Shown: positions 14,793-24,800 of the stretch, piece after piece
How positions within the stretch are numbered: position 1 is the stretch's first letter
Layout: each line of letters opens with the position of its first letter
Assembly (NCBI GenBank): GCA_001687465.1
Contig: LVLI01000209.1
Coordinates: 1 to 45,550 of the forward strand
Direction of reading: 5' to 3'
DNA length: 45,550 bases
From: Halocafeteria seosinensis
Taxonomy: Eukaryota > Sar > Bigyra > Bicosoecida
Program-made: the position numbers and the translations under genes
The notes under the pieces: generated by a model
Told to the model about the DNA's origin: nothing
Seen by the model: only the letters and a program-made list of their open reading frames with translations
Database searches by the model: none

Positions 14793-15263
14793 CTATTCAT
14801 CATCATCTGCTAGATCGATACTGTCCTCATCCGAATCGCTAATCTCATCAGGATTTGGATAAGATGATAAATCGGTAAAGGATAACTCATTGAATAGATA
14901 CTGAAGTTTCTTACACAACCAACCCTCACGTTCCACTTCACTTTCTTCAAGTTTTTGTTTTAGCCATTTCAAATAGTCGGGGGCTTTCTGCATGACCTTT
15001 CTCATTGATTTGCCCTCGTACAACCCGAAAGGCAACCTTTGATCGGCCTTGCCAAAAATCATTTGCAGTTCTTTCATAAAGAGGGTTGAACCAAACTCTT
15101 CTTCTTTATTTTCAGTCAGTAATTGCCACACATAAGCGGGTTTGGTCTTACAGATATGGCCAATGGTTTCGCCTTTGTATTTCCCGAAATTGAACTTAAT
15201 GTTGAAGATATCCTGATCCGTGGTTTTGCTTTGACTCTTTTGTTGTGGCTGGTCGGATGACAT
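14793..15263 (-). CDS. Tandem DUF3820/ExoX C-terminal-like protein (156 aa)
   Basis: Two copies of the short 'FGKYKG...P.Y..WL' fold are visible: FNFGKYKGETIGHICKTKPA then YVWQLL (about 24-50), and LPFGLYEGKSMRKVMQKAPD then YLKWL (about 77-102). That motif is known from DUF3820 and from the C-terminus of exodeoxyribonuclease X, where it contacts DNA. No nuclease domain is attached. The tail is strongly acidic (SDSDEDSIDLADDDE). A DNA-binding or DNA-mimic accessory protein for replication or repair is plausible. The R copy is 35772-36236, about 75% identical. Confidence 0.65.
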   Translation of the reverse strand: MSSDQPQQKSQSKTTDQDIFNIKFNFGKYKGETIGHICKTKPAYVWQLLTENKEEEFGSTLFMKELQMIFGKADQRLPFGLYEGKSMRKVMQKAPDYLKWLKQKLEESEVEREGWLCKKLQYLFNELSFTDLSSYPNPDEISDSDEDSIDLADDDE

Positions 15264-15282
15264 GGTTACCTCCTATACCCTC

Positions 15283-15294
15283 AATCATTTTTTG
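15283..15294 (-). promoter_or_regulatory. Early-class start motif of DUF3820-like gene
   Basis: AAAAAATGATTG on the minus strand, ATG 26 nt before the start at 15263. Upstream of it is GCCTAGAGAC between A-rich runs, a block found twice in element R, around the GIY-YIG gene. Confidence 0.6.
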
Positions 15295-15351
15295 TCTCTA
15301 GGCTTTTTACAAAGACAACTATCTTAAAATTAATTCGTCTTGATAGTCATA

Positions 15352-16173
15352 ATGACCACCACCGTACCAACCGTACCCGATTGTCGTCAATTGAAACGGT
15401 ATAGTGATATTATATTGATGTATCTAAGTCAAATTTATATACACGAACGTTACCTAAACAGAAAGAAACTCATCCGATGGTTAAAAATGACCTATTATAT
15501 CTACAAACACCGTAGCCATTTGTTCTATTTGAGTTATGGTATTTATGAACTCGCTCTGATCACCGGATTTTACTATGGATCAACTGAGATCATACAATAT
15601 GCGTATAACGTATGCCCTCAAAGATGTTCTCCGTTCGATTGTGTGGATTGTCGGGGAAATTGCACACATTTCTTATCCAAATGTATTAGCGACCTGCCGA
15701 CCATTCAACTCAGTTCAGACCAATTTCTACATGCTCTACATTTTTTAGAAGATTATTCTCCCTTTTCCCTTGATTTCTATATCACAATGTTCAGTCGAAC
15801 CGGCTCATCCCCTGATGTCATTCCATCCGATCTAACCTTTTACTACACAATCTTTTTGGCTCATTTAAAGTACTATGATCTGGCTGTTGTTGTCCGATTT
15901 TATGAACTGTATCCTGTCATCCGGAAAATGTTGCGGAAACAACCGATGTGGCAGGGGGCACAATCCCATCAAATACCTAGAGGTTGTATAATCAATGACA
16001 AGTATTTAAAAATTGACTATACACAATTAAAACGGGGGCAATTTGATTGTGTGGTTTGCTGGGAATCAGAGTATCCTCGGCGAGAGGTATGTTCCAACAA
16101 TAAGGAACATTGTGTCTGTGATCTGTGTCTTAATCAAATAGAACAATTGTACTGTCCTCTCTGTAACCAATAG
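15352..16173 (+). CDS. RING-finger protein (candidate E3 ubiquitin ligase), opposite strand
   Basis: 273 residues. The last 45 form a C3HC4-like RING: CVVC, a single C (EVC), then EHCVCDLC, and CPLC at the end. The rest is helical and rich in Tyr/Leu (SHLFYLSYGIYELALITGFY), perhaps a substrate-binding repeat. A viral E3 ligase that redirects host ubiquitin would fit. It is the only gene on this strand inside the virion block and shares an intergenic region with the DUF3820-like gene. The R copy (34179-35027) keeps the RING but is only about a third identical. The in-frame TTG at 15340 is rejected; the ATG at 15352 after TAGTCATA is conserved in R. Confidence 0.7.
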   Translation: MTTTVPTVPDCRQLKRYSDIILMYLSQIYIHERYLNRKKLIRWLKMTYYIYKHRSHLFYLSYGIYELALITGFYYGSTEIIQYAYNVCPQRCSPFDCVDCRGNCTHFLSKCISDLPTIQLSSDQFLHALHFLEDYSPFSLDFYITMFSRTGSSPDVIPSDLTFYYTIFLAHLKYYDLAVVVRFYELYPVIRKMLRKQPMWQGAQSHQIPRGCIINDKYLKIDYTQLKRGQFDCVVCWESEYPRREVCSNNKEHCVCDLCLNQIEQLYCPLCNQ

Positions 16174-16194
16174 AGTTATGTTGAGACGCTTCAA

Positions 16195-17490
16195 TCACAT
16201 AACGGTCGCCGGTATGATAAACGCTTCAATCTTGCTGTGTACCGTCTTGCTAGATCCCAGATTCCCGCTATCATTCACCTCCGTGCGAAAGTCAATGTTT
16301 TGGGTTGTGTTCGTCATGGTGGTGAAACTATAATACGTCGTGTGGTCATTCTCCGTGCCGATCACGTGGGTGGTGGGGTTCACTCTCGACGCATCACTGT
16401 GGTTGTTCTGTGCTTCACTTGCAGGATCAAAATCGTTGGTATTCCCGTCGTCTGACACTCTATGTCCCATGAATATGCTTCCGCCAGTGTTGGTGTAATC
16501 ACTCCAAACCAAAAGTTGGATATGACACAAATACTTGCGATCGGTTAATCCTGTCACCGACATAGTGTGGAAAAAACTGCCACCTTGGTTCAGGGTTTGG
16601 GATTGAACATCCACTTCCCGTTGCACATTGACCACACCATTTGAGGTGGTGTTGGAATTAAAGAATTGGAGATTGACCCCGTCTTTGCTAGAGGTCGGGT
16701 CACTAACGGATATCACTTTGTGATCACCCACGTCAAGTGAGCCAGTCATGGTGGAACTGCCGTCTGTGGCAACGAAATTATTGCCCAATTCGGTTTGATC
16801 ATAATAGTTATTGGATAAGTAATTGCGGGTCACCGCATCATCGGCTGAATTGGGATCGGAGACCCCTATGATTTTATTGTTGTCCATGTTTAGGTTGGCT
16901 AACATACTATTCGAACCATCGGTTTGCAGGAAGTTGCTATTAGCGGTTGACTGGTCGTAATAATTCGCTCCCAGATAATTCAAATTGACAGCATTATCGG
17001 TCTGGGTCGGGTCAGACAAAGAAACAATGCGATTACTGCCAAGGTCTAAATTACCCGACATGGCCTTTGATCCATCTTGGTGAAGGTAACGACTGTCGGC
17101 GGTTGATTCGGTGGCATAGTTGCTTTGGAGAAAAGTCAAATTGACGCCATCTGAACTGGCGGTTGGATTGGCCACGTTAATGGCTTTATTCGAGTCAAGG
17201 TCTAAGTCTCCGGTCATTTTGTTGCTTCCATCCGTACGAAGATAGGTACTATTCAAGGTACTTGTTGGGGTAAAGTTGTTGTTAATATAATTTAATGTTG
17301 TGCCATCCTGTGAGTTACTTGGGTTTGCTAAATTGGTCGCTTTATTGTTGCCGAAATCAACGGATTGAAGGGCGGGGTTTTCAGACCAGTGTGAATGGGG
17401 ATCCACATTTGTATGCTCCTCGGCCACCACGTAGCCACGCTCTCCGCCTTGGCCACGATCGGTTGCTCTCCATGCTGAAAAATATGACAT
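16195..17490 (-). CDS. Fibre protein A with phage-type tandem repeats
   Basis: 431 residues. Residues about 45-275 are tandem repeats of about 45 residues with the pattern DGSxxMTGxLDLxxNKI-x-NVxNPTxxxDxVNLxYL-x-x-NY, the same pattern as in phage long tail fibres, where it builds trimeric shafts. The C-terminal 130 residues (from about QTLNQGGSFFHTMSVTGLTD) form a globular beta domain shared with fibre B. It is probably a spike or fibre on the capsid vertex. The start follows TGATATAGCATG, identical in R (32880-34175, about 90% protein identity). Confidence 0.75.
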   Translation of the reverse strand: MSYFSAWRATDRGQGGERGYVVAEEHTNVDPHSHWSENPALQSVDFGNNKATNLANPSNSQDGTTLNYINNNFTPTSTLNSTYLRTDGSNKMTGDLDLDSNKAINVANPTASSDGVNLTFLQSNYATESTADSRYLHQDGSKAMSGNLDLGSNRIVSLSDPTQTDNAVNLNYLGANYYDQSTANSNFLQTDGSNSMLANLNMDNNKIIGVSDPNSADDAVTRNYLSNNYYDQTELGNNFVATDGSSTMTGSLDVGDHKVISVSDPTSSKDGVNLQFFNSNTTSNGVVNVQREVDVQSQTLNQGGSFFHTMSVTGLTDRKYLCHIQLLVWSDYTNTGGSIFMGHRVSDDGNTNDFDPASEAQNNHSDASRVNPTTHVIGTENDHTTYYSFTTMTNTTQNIDFRTEVNDSGNLGSSKTVHSKIEAFIIPATVM

Positions 17491-17516
17491 GCTATATCAT
17501 TTGAGGGAATTTTCTG

Positions 17517-18080
17517 TTAGAGACCGAAACGAGACTTATCAACATATTTGCTTGGATCAAAATTGTCCCGATAAACTTGGTTGCGTTTGGCTTTGGCGTC
17601 TTCTATATCAGCAAACGTACCAAAACATTTTTGTTTCCCATTTAAAGAAATTTGAACCTGCCATTTACCTGAACTATGTTGCTTAATATTTACTTCGCCC
17701 GATTTGCTGTTTTTTGATAACTGTTTCGTAGTCTGACGATGATTGTCCGCTTCTGTACTCCATTGCAAATTGTCTAGTCGGTTATTGGCGGTACAATCAT
17801 CATAATGATCCACTTGAAAGGAATAATCATATAAATCATACTCTCTGAAAAGACAAAAAACTAACCGATGCACTTTAAAATATTTTCGTTGTTTGCTATT
17901 GATTAACCTCACTTGATAGTAGGTCATTCCATTATGTTTGTTATAGGCAGGATTCCACCGCAATAAAGTTCCTGATTCCAATGAATAGACGTTTCCCACC
18001 GAATCCACTTTATAGTTTGGATAGTCCGGTACAGTTATGGCTTCGTCTGGGACATAACTGTATTTCCTATGTCGTGGCAT
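17517..18080 (-). CDS. NUMOD4-HNH-AP2 homing endonuclease between fibre genes
   Basis: 187 residues. The NUMOD4-like start includes TVPDYPNYKVDSVGNVYSLE. The HNH core is QVDHYDDCTANNRLDNLQWS. The C-terminal AP2-like part includes SSGKWQVQISLNGKQKCFGT. In element R the two fibre genes are only 27 nt apart with no nuclease, so this is a clean insertion in L. It brought its own early-class motif and left the TATAGCATG start of fibre A untouched. Confidence 0.85.
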   Translation of the reverse strand: MPRHRKYSYVPDEAITVPDYPNYKVDSVGNVYSLESGTLLRWNPAYNKHNGMTYYQVRLINSKQRKYFKVHRLVFCLFREYDLYDYSFQVDHYDDCTANNRLDNLQWSTEADNHRQTTKQLSKNSKSGEVNIKQHSSGKWQVQISLNGKQKCFGTFADIEDAKAKRNQVYRDNFDPSKYVDKSRFGL

Positions 18081-18101
18081 TGATTAACCACCCATTGACC
18101 C

Positions 18102-18111
18102 TTTCATTTTT
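18102..18111 (-). promoter_or_regulatory. Early-class start motif of HNH gene between fibres
   Basis: AAAAATGAAA on the minus strand, a variant of the consensus. ATG 27 nt before the HNH start at 18080. Confidence 0.45.
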
Positions 18112-18115
18112 ATCC

Positions 18116-19393
18116 CTATACAAGGTTTGCTTTCATCAACTTAACTTTAATTTTACTATGAACGGTTGTTGAAGACCCCAAAACGCCGTTATCTGCAACC
18201 CCGCTCGAAAACTTAATGGAAGTAGTAGAACTAGTGGTTACCCAAAAGCGGTAATAGGACGTTTTATCATTCTCGTTGCCGATACTTGCGGAATTCAGAC
18301 TAAACCGACTGACATCAGAGTTAAAATTTTGCTCTTGTTTCGCCGGATCGTTATCTGTGGTCATTGAACCGTCATCGACAAGGTGATCTAATATGATTCC
18401 AGTGCCTGAGTTCGTCCAACTTCCCCACAGAACCAATTCAATACAAACAAAGTAATTGGTGTCGGTAAGATTATCCACCGTGAAATCGTGGGTAAATGAG
18501 CCATTTTGATTCAAAGTAAAGGACTTGACGTCCGTCGCTTCATGAACTTCTTTCTCCCCCACCGGCTTGTTATTCTGCAAAAATTGTTCATTCACCAGAT
18601 CCTTGCTGTTGCTTGGGTTATTGACATTGATGATCCGGTTGTTACCGCAGTCCATTGATCCTGTGAGAGTATTTGTCCCAGCCAAATCCAATGTATTAGA
18701 ATCTACCGTGCTTTTTTTGTCGTAGTTATTGTCCAAATGTGACCGAGTTATGGCTGACCCACTGCCGGAATCAATGGTTAAATTTTCAATTCGGTGGCTA
18801 GACATGTCCATTTGACCCGTCATGGCATCACCCGAACGGGTAACAAAGGTACTGTCCATTGTTGATTTGTTCTGATAATTGTTTTGCAAATGGTTCAATG
18901 TCAGACCATGGTCGGAAGTCGATGAATCTTGTACGTTGATGATTCGGTTCGATCCCATGTCCAGCGATCCCGCCATTCCGGATGTTCCATCCTGAAAGAC
19001 ATAGCGACTGTCGGCATTGGATTCGGTAATATAGGTTAAATTAAGGTGTTGTTGGGTGACCAAATCGTTTGGATTGCTTGGGTTGGCTGTGTTGATGATC
19101 TTGTGGCTATCCAAATTTAAATCAGATGACATTTTATCTGAGCCGTCTCTCTTGAGATAGTCGGCGGTGACCGTGGATGAATTGGCAAAATTACTGTCCA
19201 TGTAGGACTTCGTGACCATGTCCTTCCCCGCTGTCGGATCGGCCACGTTTTTGGCTAGAAAACTATCGAAATCTACGTTTTCAAAAGCACTGTGTTGATA
19301 CCATTCATCATGGCTATCCACCGCTATGTGGTCTTCTTGAACAATATCTCCCTTGGGTTTGATCGTCGAAAAATATTCACCAGCATGTGACAT
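18116..19393 (-). CDS. Fibre protein B with phage-type tandem repeats
   Basis: About 425 residues. It has five to six repeats of the same MSSDLNLDSHKIINTANPSN type as fibre A, and a homologous C-terminal domain (FTLNQNGSFTHDFTVDNLTD). A and B are ancient paralogues, perhaps two fibre types or two shaft segments. The frame is open from GTG 19450, but the start is placed at 19393 (MSHAGEYF) because TTATATATG precedes it; ATG 19402 is 9 nt upstream. R copy: 31551-32852, which carries a small insertion in the fourth repeat. Confidence 0.7.
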   Translation of the reverse strand: MSHAGEYFSTIKPKGDIVQEDHIAVDSHDEWYQHSAFENVDFDSFLAKNVADPTAGKDMVTKSYMDSNFANSSTVTADYLKRDGSDKMSSDLNLDSHKIINTANPSNPNDLVTQQHLNLTYITESNADSRYVFQDGTSGMAGSLDMGSNRIINVQDSSTSDHGLTLNHLQNNYQNKSTMDSTFVTRSGDAMTGQMDMSSHRIENLTIDSGSGSAITRSHLDNNYDKKSTVDSNTLDLAGTNTLTGSMDCGNNRIINVNNPSNSKDLVNEQFLQNNKPVGEKEVHEATDVKSFTLNQNGSFTHDFTVDNLTDTNYFVCIELVLWGSWTNSGTGIILDHLVDDGSMTTDNDPAKQEQNFNSDVSRFSLNSASIGNENDKTSYYRFWVTTSSTTSIKFSSGVADNGVLGSSTTVHSKIKVKLMKANLV

Positions 19394-19442
19394 ATATAAC
19401 ATGGCGGAATTCCAGTCAGAAATCTGATTGGAAAATCCATGT

Positions 19443-20885
19443 TTAAACACTTACATTATTTGTGATAGTAGCATTTGTCGAACCACTATTATTTTCAATC
19501 GTGTTAGTTGTATTATTTATAAAAACATTTCCCAGAATAGCATAGCCATCACCTGTACCCAGACTGATCGGATTTTCACACTCTTGGATTGTATTGTTTG
19601 ATATGACAAAACCTACGTTGGCATCTTGAACACGCACACCGAATTTAGTACAGTTGCGAATCGAATTTCCACTAATAACAACCCGATTACATCCTTGAGC
19701 ATTTAATAAGATACCGTGAAAATCCGCAACGTTAAATATGGTATTGCCTGAAATAGATACGTCCCGCATTCCATTCCCTGTAGTTGATGCGATTCCGTCT
19801 TTAATTACGTCGTGAATTGAGTTTCCCGAAATTGAAATAAACCACGCCTTTGAATGTGGGGAAATACCAAATTGAACACCCCGAATGACATTATTTGATA
19901 TGGTAATAAAGATACCGGTATGAATCGTAATTCCATTACGGCCACTATCAGGTGATTGGGTCATATCATCTGCTTCACGAACACTATTGTTTGAAATAAC
20001 AATGTCCCGATTCGCTTTGGTAGGCATATCAGCATCATTAATAGTATTTGGATAAAGAGTCGCTATATCAAGTCCAGCCCTATGATAACCACATTGTACA
20101 AAATTTCCGTCAATTATGACATCTGTTCTTTGCCCAGCCGTTTGAATAACTGTTCCATTTTGATGCTCCCATCCAAATGTCCAAACAATAATGCCGTGTC
20201 CTCTTTGTCTCCGTATTGTACAATTCTGAACTCTTACAAAACTGGCGTAAATACCTATTGCATCATCGTGTTGTGCTCCTCCGTTAGATAAACTACCGTT
20301 ATTTGAAGCGTTGCCATCACATACTAAATTATAAACCCCTACATTATTAGCCAAAACCGCTATAGGCACACTTGTACCTGCTATAACATTCGGACTACCA
20401 CTTTGTGTCTGTGTTGCTCCGTCTTCAATCGTAATAATTGTACTTGAACCCTCTCCTATTACATCAACATTTGATTTAGTAATTTCAAAATGAGCAACAT
20501 ATGTTCCGGCGGGTATGTAAATCGTTCCACCCGATGATGGAAGTGAATTTAAAGTATCCTGAAATGCTTGCGTATCATCGGTTGTCCCATCGCCCACAGC
20601 ACCGAACCATCTAACATTTGCATAGGGAATATCACTTCTGCGTGGTGCATCGCTAGAGTTGGTTGGTGTCGCCACGTTGATTATCCGGTTTGAATTTGCA
20701 TCTATGTTGCCCGATGCTGCAACCTCGCTCCACTTATTTTCTAAGTTGTCACTGTTATCAAAACTAAATCCGGAAGAAGCAGTTTTGAGATCAATATTCG
20801 ATCCTCCAGTCGCACCGATACCTTTTCTGAGACTTAAACGAGACTGTATCCCCCTATTTGTCTCGACGAACATCTTGTGTGACAT
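19443..20885 (-). CDS. Fibre tip protein with pectate-lyase-3-type beta-helix
   Basis: 480 residues. The first 75 or so (MSHKMFVETNRGIQSRLSLR onward, then one NRIINVATPTNSSDA repeat) are nearly identical to the right-element LamG protein. After that, the Pectate_lyase_3 signature WFGAVGDGTTDDTQAFQDTL and TIYIPAGTYVA begins a right-handed parallel beta-helix with many ISNNSV / ISGNSI rungs. Beta-helix tips on fibres often bind or cut surface glycans. The start at 20885 is conserved in R and follows CAATATATC; the upstream frame to 20930 is rejected. Confidence 0.8.
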   Translation of the reverse strand: MSHKMFVETNRGIQSRLSLRKGIGATGGSNIDLKTASSGFSFDNSDNLENKWSEVAASGNIDANSNRIINVATPTNSSDAPRRSDIPYANVRWFGAVGDGTTDDTQAFQDTLNSLPSSGGTIYIPAGTYVAHFEITKSNVDVIGEGSSTIITIEDGATQTQSGSPNVIAGTSVPIAVLANNVGVYNLVCDGNASNNGSLSNGGAQHDDAIGIYASFVRVQNCTIRRQRGHGIIVWTFGWEHQNGTVIQTAGQRTDVIIDGNFVQCGYHRAGLDIATLYPNTINDADMPTKANRDIVISNNSVREADDMTQSPDSGRNGITIHTGIFITISNNVIRGVQFGISPHSKAWFISISGNSIHDVIKDGIASTTGNGMRDVSISGNTIFNVADFHGILLNAQGCNRVVISGNSIRNCTKFGVRVQDANVGFVISNNTIQECENPISLGTGDGYAILGNVFINNTTNTIENNSGSTNATITNNVSV

Positions 20886-20938
20886 GATATATTGTCTCTC
20901 TAAATCTTTAATTGAAAGAATCAAAGTCAAACATTATT

Positions 20939-21094
20939 TTAGGGACGTGGTCTGAAAATGGGTGATCGGTCGGCTGTCCCAACACCTGATTTTTTCGGAA
21001 GATTCTTGAATTGGCGGGAAAACGATTTCAACCCGCCATTCACGGTGATTACGGTTCGCTGTGCTTTGGCTTTTGGCTTGACGATTTTTGGCAT
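20939..21094 (-). CDS. Conserved 51-aa basic protein
   Basis: Encodes 51 residues: a basic start (MPKIVKPKAKAQR), a conserved NGGLKSFSRQFKNLPK segment and a GTADRSPIF tail. The R copy (29290-29454) has 54 residues and is about 80% identical, with silent changes in the DNA. The start follows ACCATATAATG, the virion-class arrangement. Its place at the head of the fibre operon suggests a small virion or DNA-binding protein. Not recognised. Confidence 0.7.
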   Translation of the reverse strand: MPKIVKPKAKAQRTVITVNGGLKSFSRQFKNLPKKSGVGTADRSPIFRPRP

Positions 21095-21115
21095 TATATG
21101 GTTTGAGTAAATTCT

Positions 21116-21727
21116 TTATTGATATTCCGGTGGGTAAAACAATTGTTTAAGATGTTTCTTGGATGTTTCGGTCAAAAAGGCTTCTATAGCGTAGGGTGGA
21201 AATATCTCGTCATGTAAGGTACGACGCATGAGATTGGCAACATTAGTCGCCCATTGCTCGTCTGCCGTGTATGGGGATTGTAAATGAAATTGTTGGCCAA
21301 CTTCGTTGTGAACGCTAATCTCAGCCCTCCATGGCTTTGTATCTGCATATCGTTTGTTATAATTCAATCCCGCTGTGCCGGTTGTATTGGCTTGACTAAG
21401 TGACAAATTGTGACCATTTTCAAAATGGGTGACCGTTCGCAAATTGGATAAATGATTGGATGATCGTTCTCGATTCATGTGATCGATTTCAAATGATTTG
21501 TCCCAATAATTTAAATCATAAAAGACGCAAAAGGTTAATCGATGAAGCATAAGTTCATGTTGCTCACCATCAATATAAAACGCAAAATGGCGGTAGCCAT
21601 CTTTTGTCAACCGACCCTCACTTATTGTATTCGGACGTTTCCTGTTCCACACCCTAGAATAGTTGGATATCTTGTAGTTTGGGGCAACTGAAACAACCCG
21701 CCATATTTCTTCGTTTGTATCGACCAT
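21116..21727 (-). CDS. HNH homing endonuclease next to pPolB
   Basis: 203 residues. The NUMOD4-like start includes IWRVVSVAPNYKISNYSRVW. The HNH core is EIDHMNRERSSNHLSNLRTV, followed by HFENGHN. A C-terminal part starting TTGTAGLNYNKRY is a divergent AP2-like DNA-binding domain. It is divergent from pPolB, with the two early-class motifs about 40 bp apart. In element R this place is held by an unrelated acidic 113-aa gene. Confidence 0.8.
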   Translation of the reverse strand: MVDTNEEIWRVVSVAPNYKISNYSRVWNRKRPNTISEGRLTKDGYRHFAFYIDGEQHELMLHRLTFCVFYDLNYWDKSFEIDHMNRERSSNHLSNLRTVTHFENGHNLSLSQANTTGTAGLNYNKRYADTKPWRAEISVHNEVGQQFHLQSPYTADEQWATNVANLMRRTLHDEIFPPYAIEAFLTETSKKHLKQLFYPPEYQ

Positions 21728-21752
21728 TGGATTGGTTCAAAACAAATTGACC

Positions 21753-21768
21753 CAATCATTTTTTTTTG
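21753..21768 (-). promoter_or_regulatory. Early-class start motif of HNH gene next to pPolB
   Basis: CAATCA followed by ten T on the plus strand, that is A-run then ATGATTG on the minus strand. ATG 32 nt before the start at 21727. Confidence 0.55.
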
Positions 21769-21805
21769 GTTTCAGCATAAAGAGAGTTGGATAAAAACCA
21801 AAAAG

Positions 21806-21821
21806 AAAAAATGAATGAAAC
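21806..21821 (+). promoter_or_regulatory. Early-class start motif of pPolB
   Basis: AAAAAATGAATGAAAC. ATG 33 nt before the pPolB start at 21844. The truncated R copy has AAAAATGATTGAAACTAAC at 28920-28938, minus strand, 32 nt before its start. Confidence 0.65.
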
Positions 21822-21843
21822 TAACATCAACTGATCTTATATA

Positions 21844-24800
21844 ATGACCGATAACAAATCCAATAGACAGAAATTGAAAGAGTTACAAGCGGAGGCCAAA
21901 CCGCTTCGTCAAATGGGATTGATCAGCCGTCCGCTTAATAAATTTACCCGACAGCAACTTCAGCAAACCATCCAAAGCGTTGAACCGACCTTCAAACGGC
22001 TTCAATTTAATGAACGAAAGTTCTTGAAGACCGCCACCAATAACGAAATCCGTCAAAAGCACCGTCAATTTCTGCTCCACGGGCTATCGAATCCAGCAAA
22101 TCGCAAAATCAAAGATATCAAGCAATCCATGATCCAAAATTACCCAACCTTCCGACAAATGAACCGCAACAACATTAATATTGAAACCATGAACCGGCAA
22201 CAACTCCAAAACCAATTGCGTGAGTTACGGGAACAGGGATTTGCGGTGGGAAAACTGAACCGAAGCAATTTCCAACTTCGGCAAGAGATTGTTCAAATTT
22301 CNCTTCAAAATCAGGGAAACAGAGGACAAGCCCCTGTGGCTACTGATGAACAACATCTGCAACCCGAAATAGTAAATGTCTCCCAAATGAGTCGCTTCCT
22401 CTTTAGTTATAAGATAACCACTGAACCGCAAACCGCCGATTTTATTCTCTTTTCCAACGCTGTTTGGGACACCATGCGGGAAACACTAGAGCAACATTTC
22501 CAAGACATGAATCTAAAGGTACAAATGGCTGTATTAGCCTCTTTCTATCGTGCGTCCGACCCCGATGTCCAAATGGAAGGTCGATTTACCTCGTCCGAGA
22601 ATGGTCAAACAGCCATTGCCATCATTCAAGGCAATCAAATTGAAAACACGATCGCCGAATTGATTAGTCGGATTGAAAATATGCTAGAACGCCATCAAAA
22701 CAGTGCCAGTGATTGGGTTATTATGTCGGTCAATGCTCTATTTCTGAATATTAGTGAATTTGAGCCGTTGCGTGGGGCGTGTGCCGAGCACAAATTACCG
22801 AGATGCTTCAAAAATCGGGGTGTCCTTCAGTTGAGCGGTGGCACAGAGGGCAAATGTGGGTTGTGGTCTATATTGGCCGGTCTTCATTATCATGAAATAT
22901 CCGACACCAAACATATCGGACGTGTTAGTAAATACAAAGCCTATCGTGGGGAACTTCGTCTGGGACATGGCAAACCACGGCAAATTGACCAAGAAGTCTT
23001 TGGCGAAACGGTATCCACCCGCAAAGGACGCGTGGTTGAATTACCTATGTCAGTCCAAGACTTGGAAACCATTGAACAATTAAACCCATGGCTAAGTCTG
23101 AATGCCTATACCGTTGAACTGGACAGTGAGCAAACAAGAATTAAAGAATCCCGCATTTTGCGTTCGGTTCGTCCGTCCGACCATCATGTCAATCTGTTGC
23201 TGTTCCATGGTCATTGGTATCCCATCGTGGATTTTAACCGTTTCCTTGGTTCAAATGGCTATGCCAAAGAGTTTTGTTTCCACTGTCTGCAAGGGTTTCA
23301 TACCACATGGGCAAATCAAACAACATCACGGCGTCCCACCAAGACCGCCAAAGAGAAATTGGCCGAGCATCATCAAATGGGTTGCTATGACAATGAAGGG
23401 GCGAAACCAATCCTTCCCAAAAAGGGAGAACACTACTTGAAATTTACCAACTTCCACTGTCAATTAAAACTTCCGGTGACTATCTACTGTGATCTGGAAA
23501 GTTCTTTAGTTCCTATTGACGAGAACAAAGGACAAAGCCAATTACAATACGAGCATGAGCCCAATTCCATTTGTGCCCGAGTCGTTTCCGACGCATTTCC
23601 GGAATTGACACAAACCAAAGTCTTTTACGACACGGAGGAAATGTGGTGTATCAGTTCCTTTATGTACTGGTTAGTTGATCTGGAAGAACAAGTGGGTCAC
23701 CGCATTCAATCAAGATATGTGGCTCTGCAAATGACAGACGATGATGAGATAACATTTCGGAATGCCGAATCCTGTCATGCTTGTGGGGGCACATTGGGAA
23801 ACGACCGTGTTCGTGACCATGATCATTTTACAGGTACGTTTCGAGGAGCATGTCATTCCAATTGTAATCTTCAAAAACATTTTCATCGTAAATGGAAAAT
23901 GCCCGTCATTTTCCACAACTTAAAGGGGTACGATTCACATTTCCTTATTGATGAAGTTGCCCGTGTGGGTCAGATTCGGCGGAAAAAGTTGAATGCCATT
24001 CCACAAAATACCGAAAAATTCATCAGTTTTTCTCTAGACAGGATTTGTTTTATTGATTCCCTCAGTTTCATGAATGGCAGTCTAAGTGACTTGGTTAAAA
24101 ATCTGAAGATGAAAGGGATGGATCAAACCGTGTTCCAAAATCTCTATGCTGAGTTTGGTGACTATCCGCAAGAGTCCATTAATTTAGTTGTTCAAAAGGG
24201 TGTATATCCATATGCTTACATGGACGGTGACCCTGAACGAATGGATCTAGAGAAATTACCGTCACGGGAACAATTTTATGACCCATTAAGCGAAAGTCAT
24301 ATAGAGGAAGAGGACTACCAACATGCTCAACAAGTCTGGGAACAATTTGATTGTCAAACCTTCCGTGACTACCACGAACTTTACCTCAAGGGCGATGTCT
24401 TGTTACTGGCGGATATCTTTGAAAATTTCCGAGACCTCTGTCTAGGTAACTATGACCTTGATCCTTGTTGGTTTTACGGAGCACCCGGCTTGTCGTGGGA
24501 TGCCTTCCTGTTGAACATTCAGAATCAGTATTCCTTGGAATTGTTCCATCGTAATCAGTACGACATGTTGCTGTTTGCGGAGCGATGTAAAAGGGGTGGC
24601 ATCAGCATGATAAGTCACAGGTTTGCGGAGGCCAATAACCCGTATCTGTCCGACGATAAATATGATCCAAACAAAGAAAACCGTTATATCATTTACTACG
24701 ATTGTTCTAATCTCTATGGAGAAGCCATGAAACACAATTTACCGGTGGGTGGATTCTATTGGCGAGATGACTTGGAAACATTTGACGAAGCATTCTTTCA

